Assembly (NCBI GenBank): GCA_035553375.1
Contig: DATNCY010000071.1
Location: 1 to 64,000 of the forward strand
Reading direction: 5' to 3'
Source: JAJPHU01 sp035553375
GTDB taxonomy: Bacteria; Planctomycetota; Planctomycetia; Gemmatales; Gemmataceae
DNA length: 64,000 bases
Below are positions 46,195 through 53,208 of this stretch, in pieces (the first letter of the stretch is position 1; the number at the start of each line of letters is the position of its first letter). Under the pieces are notes generated by a model. That model had not been told where the DNA came from and did not search any database. It saw nothing but the letters and a program-made list of their open reading frames with translations. The translations under genes and the position numbers were made by a program.

Positions 46195-47037
46195 ATGCCC
46201 TATTCCGCGGAGATCAGCCGTTCCAATCCCACATGCTTTCTGTTTCTTCTCGATCAATCGAAGTCCATGCTGGGACCGATCGGCGGCGGACAGGGCAAGA
46301 AAAAAGCCGACGCCGTGGCCGATTCTCTCAATCGATTGCTCTACACGCTCGTGCTGCGCTGCGTGTGGGGACAGGCCGTACTCGATCGCTTCCATGTCGG
46401 CGTTCTCGGCTACGGCCGGCAGGTGGTGCCGGTCCTGGGCGGAGCGCTCGCCAATCGCGAGTTGGTGCCGATCAGCGAACTGGCCCGCACCCCGCTGCGC
46501 GTCGAACAACGTATCAACACCGTGGACGACGGGCGCGGCGGACAGGTCGAGCAGATCGTCAAGGCTCCGCTGTGGTTTGAGCCGACCGGCGACGGCAAAA
46601 CGCCCATGACCAAGTGCTTCGAGCGAGCCACCCAAATTCTGTCGAATTTTCTCATCGCTCATCCCTCGTGCTATCCGCCGCTGGTCATCAATCTCAGCGA
46701 CGGCGAGGCGACCGATGGCGATCCGGAGGAACCGGCCCGGCATTTGCGTGAGTTGGCCAGCGAGGACGGGGCCGTGTTGCTGTTCAACGCTCATATTTCA
46801 TCGCTGGCGGCGCAGTCCATCGAGTTCCCGGATCAAGAGGCGGGGTTGCCTGACGAACACGCCCGGCGATTGTTCCGCATGTCGAGCCGTCTGCCGCCGG
46901 CCTTGCAGCACTCGGCGCGGCAGGCCGGCCTCGCCGTGACGCCGGAATCGCATGGCTTCGTCTTCAACGCCGACCTGGCCTCGGTGGTCCGCTTCCTGGA
47001 CATCGGCACACGGGTCGATCTCAAGAACTTACGGTGA
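46195..47037 (+). CDS. VWA-domain protein, TerY-like
   Basis: 280 residues, essentially one von Willebrand A domain. The MIDAS motif is intact: LLDQSKSM gives DxSxS near residue 20, with a Thr in DGKTPMTKCF and the Asp in INLSDGEATDG. It has no signal peptide, so it acts in the cytoplasm. VWA proteins of this sort organise complexes through metal-dependent contacts. It is followed 3 bp later by a PP2C-like phosphatase and then a kinase, the combination described for TerY-phosphatase-kinase triads. ATG 46195 has GAGAGG about 8 nt upstream. The extension to 46162 is not supported. Confidence 0.87.
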   Translation: MPYSAEISRSNPTCFLFLLDQSKSMLGPIGGGQGKKKADAVADSLNRLLYTLVLRCVWGQAVLDRFHVGVLGYGRQVVPVLGGALANRELVPISELARTPLRVEQRINTVDDGRGGQVEQIVKAPLWFEPTGDGKTPMTKCFERATQILSNFLIAHPSCYPPLVINLSDGEATDGDPEEPARHLRELASEDGAVLLFNAHISSLAAQSIEFPDQEAGLPDEHARRLFRMSSRLPPALQHSARQAGLAVTPESHGFVFNADLASVVRFLDIGTRVDLKNLR

Positions 47038-47040
47038 GCC

Positions 47041-47820
47041 ATGATCGAGCCGGGTCTCGTCATCGGCTATCGCGTTTTCCGTCTGCCGCGCCAGGGCTAT
47101 GCTCTGGAGGAATGCCAGGACGCCTCGGCCGGCGATCCGCGGCGCGGTCGCTTCGCCATTGCCGACGGCGCCGCCGAAAGCCCTTACTCCGCCCTGTGGG
47201 CGCATCTACTGGTCGAAGAGTTCGTGCGTCAAAATGAGCGTTTGCCGCGCTGGGTGAATTGGCTGCCCTCGCTGCAAGAGCGTTGGGCCGCTGATTGCGG
47301 TTTAGCGCTAAGCCGCAAGCGGCTAACGGAGACGACAGATCTCGGCGTGCCGTGGTATCTGGAACCGGGGCTGACGCAGGGCGCTTTTGCGACATTCCTC
47401 GGCCTGGTGATCGAGGAGACGAGTTGGCAGGCCGTGGCCGTCGGCGATAGCTGTCTATTCCAGGTGCGTCAGGGCGAACTCGTGCATACGTTCCCGATCG
47501 CGCACGCTGCCGATTTCAGCAACGCGCCCTGGCTGGTTGGCTCGCGAACCTCGCCGGGCGAGGTGCCCCACAAGAAGGGCCTCCAACAAGAGGGCGATTG
47601 GCAACCAGGCGACCGCTTCTGGCTGATGACCGACGCCCTGGCCCAGTGGTTCTTGGTCCAGGTCGAGGCGAACGGTAAACCGTGGCTCGCTCTGGAACCG
47701 CTGCTGCACATAGCCGGCGGCGAAGAAGCTCAATATGCCTTCGACTTCTGGATCGAGGGGCTACGCGCCGCCCGCCGACTGCGCAACGACGATGTCACGC
47801 TGTTGGCAGTCATTCTGTAG
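47041..47820 (+). CDS. PP2C-like protein phosphatase with in-frame repeat
   Basis: 259 residues. PP2C metal and core motifs are visible: EECQDA (Asp27), FAIADGAAESPYS (Asp42 and Gly43), GAFATFLGL, AVGDSCLF, and NDDVTLLAVIL at the end, which together match the divergent PP2C_2 type. It would remove phosphates from targets of the neighbouring kinase. Residues 89-96 (ALSRKRLT) are encoded by an exact 21-bp arm of REP family 3 inside a surface loop before the GAFATFLGL strand. It is translated from ATG 47041, 3 bp after the VWA stop. Catalytic activity is likely but not certain, since the family has inactive members. Confidence 0.82.
   Translation: MIEPGLVIGYRVFRLPRQGYALEECQDASAGDPRRGRFAIADGAAESPYSALWAHLLVEEFVRQNERLPRWVNWLPSLQERWAADCGLALSRKRLTETTDLGVPWYLEPGLTQGAFATFLGLVIEETSWQAVAVGDSCLFQVRQGELVHTFPIAHAADFSNAPWLVGSRTSPGEVPHKKGLQQEGDWQPGDRFWLMTDALAQWFLVQVEANGKPWLALEPLLHIAGGEEAQYAFDFWIEGLRAARRLRNDDVTLLAVIL
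47306..47326. repeat. REP family 3 arm inside the PP2C gene
   Basis: Exact 21-bp match to the arm at 40665-40686 (CGCTAAGCCGCAAGCGGCTAA), with a self-complementary AGCCGC AA GCGGCT core. It is in frame, adding about seven codons. Confidence 0.85.
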
Positions 47821-47887
47821 AATGATTCGAGATTGGCCGCTAGCGCTAAGCGTCAAGCTGCAAGTGGCTACCGAAGGAGTGTTCGTG

Positions 47888-50800
47888 ATGACCTGGCCGC
47901 AAGCGACGGATTACAACGCTGCCGTCCAGAATCCGCTAGTGTGCTTTCGCGATGACGATTTGCGCCAGGGGCAGGTCGTCGGCGATCTGTTCGGCCTACC
48001 GCGCCCGCACTCCGGCAATTTCGCGGATGTCTACCAGATTCAGGGCGCCGACAATCAAAGTTGGGCCATCAAGTGCTTCACACGGCCCGTCGCCGGCTTG
48101 CATCAGCGTTATCAGGCCATCTGCGAACACTTGCGTCAGACCCAGCGCGCCTTTATGGTCGAGTTCCACTATCTGGAGGAAGGCATCTGCATCCGCGGCC
48201 AATGGTATCCCCTCGTCAAGATGCGCTGGGTCGAAGGCTTCACGCTCAACGATTTCATCCGCCAGCATTTGGATAAGCCGGTGCTGCTGGAACGATTGGC
48301 GCAGATGTGGATTCGCTTAGGAGAGGAACTACGCGACGCTCAGATGGCGCACGGCGATTTGCAGCACGGCAATGTGCTGCTGGTGCCGGGCAGCAAGAGC
48401 AGTTCGCTGGCCCTGAAACTGATCGACTACGATGGCATGTTTGTGCCGGCGCTGGCCGAGACGCCCTCCGGCGAGGTCGGCCATCCCAACTATCAACATC
48501 CGCAGCGGCTGCGCGAAGGCGCTTACAATGGCGAACTCGATCGCTTTTCGCACCTGCTCATCTACACGGCTCTGCGCTGTCTGCGCGCCGGTCGGGCGGC
48601 GTTATGGCAGCGCTACGACAATCTGGAAAACCTGCTGTTCCGCGAGGAGGATTTTCGACACCCCATGAAGTCGCGTCTGTTTCGTGATTTGTGGGGTCTG
48701 GAAGATCGCGAGGCACGGGATCTGGTGGGGCATCTGCTTCTGGCCAGTCAGGGGCCGTTGCTGGTGGTGCCGTCGCTTGACGAGCTGGTGGATGAACACA
48801 TCGTTCGCCCGTTGTCCGCCAGTGAGGAAAAACAGGTCCATGCTCTGCTGGACGACGCCGCGCCTGTGCCGCGTAAGTCGCGGCTGGTCGTCCCGGCGAC
48901 GCCGACGGCGCGGGCTGTCGAGATCGAGCCGGCAGCCGCAGCCGTCCTCGTGACCGCGCCGGACGAAACTTTCGTGGTAGAAACTATAACGGAGGGTGTT
49001 TCTCTTAAATCGACGAAGACGGGTGTGCCGCGTCTGACATCGCCTCCGCCGTTGCCCCGATCCACGCGCGGCAGTTCCTCCGAGATGAGGCTACAGACGC
49101 GAGGATCGTCGCCTGCGTCCGCTCGCCGCGCATTCGATACCGCGTCGCTCATGGAGCCAGTCGTGTCGATTTTGTCGCGGCCGAGTTGGCTCGCCGCCCT
49201 GGGAGCGATCGCGCTGGTCAGTTTTCTGGTCGTCAATGTCCTCGTGTGGTCGTCCGTCAAGCCACCGCCTGCGCTCGCCGCCCAAGGGCCGCGTCTGCAC
49301 CCTCTGGAGGACGTGACGCTCACGGCGGGGCACAAACGCGAGATCCGTCTGCTCGTCGAGCGCCACGATTGCACGGAACCGCTGAGAATCCAGGTGGAGG
49401 GTCTGCCGGCCGACATCAAAGCGCCGCTGCTGACCCTGACGCCGCAACAGGATACCGCTTCCCTTCCTCTGCTGGCTCCGCTGGGCGGCAAGCCTTCGTC
49501 GCAAGACGTGGCCGTCTCCCTCTGGCAGGGCGGCGAACGGGTTGAGGAGCAGCGTTTTCGCTTGTCGGTACATCCGATCCCCCGTCCCGTTTTGCTCCAG
49601 CCCGAATCGATCCACGGCAAGGCCGGCACGACATTTCTCTTCACTGCCGCAGTGGATCGACACGATTGCCCGGAGCCGCTCGCTCTGGAATTGGAAGGTT
49701 TGCCGGCGGCAATCCGTCAAGAGAGCCTGCCTAGCCGAGATGCCGACCCGCCGCGCGTGAAGTTGACCATCGCCGCCGACGCCCGGTTGAAGGAAGTAGT
49801 CCCGGTGAGCCTGTTGCTGCGCGTCGGCGATGTGGTCGCCGACAGCAAGCCGCTCTTTTTTATCATGGAAAAAGCCGCGGATAAAGCGCTATTGAAGATA
49901 CAACAAGCGCCCGATGTTCTCTCGATCCAGGCCGGCGAAACGCGGGAGTTACGGGTCGTGGTGAAGCGGGGAGATTACAAGGGGGCGGTGGAGATTCGTC
50001 TGGCCGGCCTGCCGCCCGGCGCGACGGCCAAGCCCGCGATCATTCCTCCCGATGTTTCTTTCGCGACCGTGACGCTGGAAACAACGGAGGAAATCGCCGT
50101 GGGCCGAAGTGCGGTGATGATAAAGGCCTGGCTGGATGAATACAAAGCCGATGCGCGACAATTGATGCTTACGGTCGAGAGGCCGGCCGCTACGTTGTCT
50201 GGGGAGAAGTCAGAAGAACGGCAAGCAGGGCGGCCGGAACATGTCACCTTCACCACGGTGGATCACGTCAAACTCGTGGGCAGGCTCTACCCCGGCTCGA
50301 AGGGCAAGAACGGAGCCTGCGTGCTGATGTTGCCCGAATTGGGCCAGCGCAGCCGCGCGGAAATCGCCGCCTGGCGACGGTTGGCCGAAGCCCTGCAAGC
50401 CGAAGGCCATACCGTGCTGACCTTCGATTTTCGCGGCCAGGGCGAGAGCAAGAGCGTAACAGCGGACTTCTGGAAACTTCCGGTCAACATGGCTCTACCG
50501 GCCTATCACAAAGGCGAGTGGGAGGATGGCGTACCGCCGACGATCGAGGCCGACGAATTTTCAGCCCGGTACATGCCCTGGCTGATTCACGACATCGCCG
50601 CCGCCCGCATGTTTCTCGACGTGCGGCACGAAGATCCTGATAGTCCCATCAACAGCGCCAACTTGATGCTTTTCGGCGTGGGACGCGGGGCGGCGCTCGG
50701 TTCGCTGTGGTTGGCCTCCGAAGGCATTCGCTACGATGCCTGGGGAGCGGGAAAAAGCGTCAAGATCGTCGGCCTGGAAAATCAGGACATCCTCCGTGGC

Positions 50801-51292
50801 GTCTGGCTCGGCATCGAGACGAGTTGGAAAAGCCAGAAGTTCCCCGTGTCCGATTGGGTGACTTGGGCGCACCGCCTGCGCCCGGACAGCGAGGTGCCGA
50901 TCGACTTTCTGTACGGTGACAAAGACGCCCGCGCCTACCGGCTTGTGGGGGAGTTGATCGGTATCGGTAACGGCAACCGGCATCCGATCCCTGGCGCGAG
51001 CCTGTCGGGCATGGAACTTCTGGCCAAGGATCGCTCGTCCGAAAGATACATTCAGGGGTATCTGGTGAAGTTGCTGAATGCGTATCACCTCCGGGAGTGG
51101 ACGCCGCGCCGACTCTCCTCACATCACTCCTACTGGGGGTTCCCAACACTTAATCCGCTCGCGCCCGTCGATTTTTACCTGGCCAAGTGTCCCGGCGAGC
51201 GGATATTGCGGCCGATACCACTGAGAGGCTTCGGTATTCGCATGGAAGGCTTGCCGGAGCCGCGGCCCGTCATACTCCGCAAAGGCGACTAA
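47888..51292 (+). CDS. Kinase-like domain fused through a membrane helix to Ig-like repeats and an alpha/beta-hydrolase-like domain
   Basis: 1134 residues. The kinase-like domain (30-300) has Lys62 in WAIKCF, HGDLQHGNVLL (Asp157, Asn162; no HRD arginine) and LIDYDG in place of DFG. A low-complexity linker (330-430) leads to one membrane helix, LAALGAIALVSFLVVNVLVW (about 435-455). Three Ig-like pre-peptidase repeats follow, each with ERHDCTEPLRIQVEGLP-like strands (470-760). An alpha/beta-hydrolase-like domain (780-1130) contains ACVLMLPELGQRSR and TFDFRGQGES. Its nucleophile elbow reads GVGRG at 930-934, with Gly in place of Ser, so it is probably not catalytic. ATG 47888 has AAGGAG 8 nt upstream. 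It completes the VWA-PP2C-kinase cluster. Confidence 0.83.
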   Translation: MTWPQATDYNAAVQNPLVCFRDDDLRQGQVVGDLFGLPRPHSGNFADVYQIQGADNQSWAIKCFTRPVAGLHQRYQAICEHLRQTQRAFMVEFHYLEEGICIRGQWYPLVKMRWVEGFTLNDFIRQHLDKPVLLERLAQMWIRLGEELRDAQMAHGDLQHGNVLLVPGSKSSSLALKLIDYDGMFVPALAETPSGEVGHPNYQHPQRLREGAYNGELDRFSHLLIYTALRCLRAGRAALWQRYDNLENLLFREEDFRHPMKSRLFRDLWGLEDREARDLVGHLLLASQGPLLVVPSLDELVDEHIVRPLSASEEKQVHALLDDAAPVPRKSRLVVPATPTARAVEIEPAAAAVLVTAPDETFVVETITEGVSLKSTKTGVPRLTSPPPLPRSTRGSSSEMRLQTRGSSPASARRAFDTASLMEPVVSILSRPSWLAALGAIALVSFLVVNVLVWSSVKPPPALAAQGPRLHPLEDVTLTAGHKREIRLLVERHDCTEPLRIQVEGLPADIKAPLLTLTPQQDTASLPLLAPLGGKPSSQDVAVSLWQGGERVEEQRFRLSVHPIPRPVLLQPESIHGKAGTTFLFTAAVDRHDCPEPLALELEGLPAAIRQESLPSRDADPPRVKLTIAADARLKEVVPVSLLLRVGDVVADSKPLFFIMEKAADKALLKIQQAPDVLSIQAGETRELRVVVKRGDYKGAVEIRLAGLPPGATAKPAIIPPDVSFATVTLETTEEIAVGRSAVMIKAWLDEYKADARQLMLTVERPAATLSGEKSEERQAGRPEHVTFTTVDHVKLVGRLYPGSKGKNGACVLMLPELGQRSRAEIAAWRRLAEALQAEGHTVLTFDFRGQGESKSVTADFWKLPVNMALPAYHKGEWEDGVPPTIEADEFSARYMPWLIHDIAAARMFLDVRHEDPDSPINSANLMLFGVGRGAALGSLWLASEGIRYDAWGAGKSVKIVGLENQDILRGVWLGIETSWKSQKFPVSDWVTWAHRLRPDSEVPIDFLYGDKDARAYRLVGELIGIGNGNRHPIPGASLSGMELLAKDRSSERYIQGYLVKLLNAYHLREWTPRRLSSHHSYWGFPTLNPLAPVDFYLAKCPGERILRPIPLRGFGIRMEGLPEPRPVILRKGD

Positions 51293-51568
51293 AAAAATGG
51301 TCTTGCTTCCCAAGGGGCATTTATTGTACAAGAGGTTTTGTTACGCCTCGGAGGTGAGAAGGAATCTCGCGGCATATCGAGAGCCAACGGTAGGGAAGCC
51401 AACTCAAGTGGGTGTCGGCCCGCGCACGACTCTTTGCTTACGCATCTTTGCTTTTTCCTCGCAAGTTGTGTGAGTCCGCTGGAGTCTCCTCCCAATCGGG
51501 AGGGCCGCTCAGGGCAGCGGCGCGTTGTCTTCCAGCTTCCCTCGGTTCATTGTTGCGAGAGAAACCTA

Positions 51569-51853
51569 ATGTTTGCTATTTCCGATCGCGTTGACGATTT
51601 CAATTCCCTTCCCACCTCGCTGCCATCGTTCAATCAATTGGTGGATCGCCGCCTCGCCATCGCGGCGAAAGGCCTGGCCCAACTGCGCGAATATCTGGCG
51701 GCGGGGCAGGAAGACGATGCCGAGATGGTCCTGGGAAAGCTCAACGAGGACTTGTATCTGCTGCGCCGCCGTCTGCGCCGCGAGGGCGAGACCGTCACGA
51801 CCTCCGCATCGACCCTGTACGACTGCGTCACCGCCGTCAGCCAATCGAATTGA
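51569..51853 (+). CDS. Small hypothetical protein, helical
   Basis: 94 residues. The sequence is mostly helical and charged (QLVDRRLAIAAKGLAQLREYLAAG, DAEMVLGKLNEDLYLLRRRLRREGE). No family is recognised. ATG 51569 is preceded only by a weak GAGAG. Coding is supported mainly by even codon use and by the perfect hairpin right after its stop. The upstream frame back to 51338 is Cys/Ser-rich and unlike protein, so I exclude it. The 51293-51568 space holds nothing else I can support. Confidence 0.5.
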   Translation: MFAISDRVDDFNSLPTSLPSFNQLVDRRLAIAAKGLAQLREYLAAGQEDDAEMVLGKLNEDLYLLRRRLRREGETVTTSASTLYDCVTAVSQSN

Positions 51854-51859
51854 TGGTTT

Positions 51860-51905
51860 CTCCTCGCCGCTTTGCGTTTCGCCCGAAACGCAAAGCGGCG
51901 AGGAG
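51860..51905. terminator. Perfect hairpin between convergent genes
   Basis: CTCCTCGCCGCTTTGCGTTT plus CG pairs exactly with CGAAACGCAAAGCGGCGAGG plus AG, 22-bp arms and a 2-nt loop. It lies 6 bp after the small gene stop and 3 bp before the deiodinase-like gene stop, and is a strong bidirectional terminator candidate. Confidence 0.8.
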
Positions 51906-51908
51906 AGG

Positions 51909-53084
51909 TTAGCGCCGCGGCGGCGTTTGCAGATCGACCAAGTGCATGATGAGCGATTGCTCCAATTCGCCGGGCTTGAATCCGAATGGTCCGCGCCCTC
52001 CCTTGTAGACGACTCGGCCATCTCGCCCGATCAAGTAGAGACGATCCGGCATGCCGCTGTAGAGATGGCCGACATGGTCGTCGAGGCGATCCACCAGCAG
52101 CGGCATGGTCATGTTCAGCGACTGACAGCATCGGGCGGCCACGGCCGTGCGTTCGCTTTCCGTGGTTGGTTGAGCGATACGGATGCCGGCCTTATCGTTC
52201 GACTCCATCCGCCAACCGTCGATCGGATGCGCCTCGCGCACGTAGACGCCGAGGAACTCGATCTTATCACCGTAGCGGCGTTTCAAATCTTCCAGGATCC
52301 CAAACTGGGATCGATAAGGCCCTCAGGTGAAGCTGCCGAACACCAGAACCACCGGCTTCTTGCCGCGGAAGCGTGCGAGGCGGATGCTCTTGTCGCCGTC
52401 GAACGTGCGGAGCGTGAAGTCGGGCGCAAGCCGGCCGACGGCCGGCCCTTCGTGAAAGGAGCCGATTTCGCCGCTGAAAAGTCCCTTGAGCAGCGTGGTT
52501 TGTGAGGGCATGCCGGCCATCGGGTTCTTCGGCGGCGGAGGCGGGAAGAGCAGGGCGTGCAGCTCCTCGCGGCTGAGCGAATCCTTGCCGGCGGCGGCCT
52601 GCTTGAACAAAGCCTGCCATTCCGCTGAGGTGATTTTCTCATTGTGGTCCGCGTCGGCTCGGCGGAAGAAGGGATTGACGATCCGCATCTGCCGGTTGAT
52701 CGTCGACGCGTCGGACCAGTCGAAATCCGTCGCCGTGAGCCGGCCATCGTGATCGCGGTCGAGACGGTCGAACCATTCCGCCGCTCCCGTAAACTCTTGC
52801 TTGCTGACAAGCCCATCATGGTCGCGGTCCATGCGCTCGACGAGCCATTTTCGGCTGTACCGGCTTTGGCCGGGATGGAACCAACCCATGTCGCCCGACG
52901 AGGGCAGATCGCCGGAGACAATCGCCCCGAACATCTGCACGGCTTCGACGTTGCGAAGCCAGTTCAGCGTGGGCGGCAGATTGTCGCGTGGAGGCGCTGT
53001 TTTCGGAGGCGGGGCGGCCCATGCGGCAGCGGCCGTCGCCATCACAAGCAGGCTGGCCGAAACATGTCGTGCGAAAAAGGACAT
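51909..53084 (-). CDS. Candidate selenoprotein: secreted EF-hand protein with iodothyronine deiodinase-like thioredoxin fold (in-frame TGA = Sec254)
   Basis: 391 residues if the TGA at 52323-52325 is decoded. Signal peptide (SLLVMATAAAAWAAP). Three EF-hand loops: DRDHDGLVSKQE (86-97), DRDHDGRLTATD (109-120), DADHNEKITSAE (144-155). Redoxin domain from about 215. The active site reads VLVFGSFT-U-GPYRSQF, which matches deiodinase FGSCT-U-PPF. After the TGA the same frame continues with conserved deiodinase sequence: FLGVYVREAHPIDGW and YSGMPDRLYLIGRDGRVVYK. Homology on both sides and an unbroken frame argue against random decay. A SECIS-like stem follows the TGA. ATG 53084 has GGAG 9 nt upstream. 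The likely role is a selenol-dependent redox enzyme outside the cytoplasm; dehalogenation is possible. A nonsense mutation of Cys is the alternative. Confidence 0.78.
52296..52312 (-). promoter_or_regulatory. Candidate bacterial SECIS stem-loop
   Basis: In the mRNA, the 7-bp stem GAUCCCA / UGGGAUC closes a GUU loop. The stem starts 11 nt after the UGA and the loop 18 nt after it. Known bacterial SECIS elements sit just downstream of UGA inside the coding region, with the apical loop about 16-37 nt away and a G in the first two loop positions. This stem meets those conditions. Confidence 0.65.
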
Positions 53085-53208
53085 CGTTATTGTCTCCATT
53101 TGTTTTCGCTTCGCCGCGAGCGGACATTACTTTCCTGAGATGCTATAAACGATTGCTCTGCTAGTATAGGATGATGGTAGCCGCCCGTATTCCTGGAGAC
53201 CCTTCCCC

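Noticed and set aside
51338..51568. N-terminal extension of the small gene at 51569
   Set aside because: The extension is Cys/Ser/Arg-rich without secondary-structure pattern and lacks a ribosome site. The ATG at 51569 starts the regular helical part.
51909..52286. Separate short gene starting at TTG 52286, downstream of a complete EF-hand gene ending at the TGA
   Set aside because: The two halves are in the same frame, 12 codons apart, and together rebuild a continuous deiodinase-like domain. The downstream half has no ribosome site. A simple nonsense mutation remains the main rival to selenocysteine.
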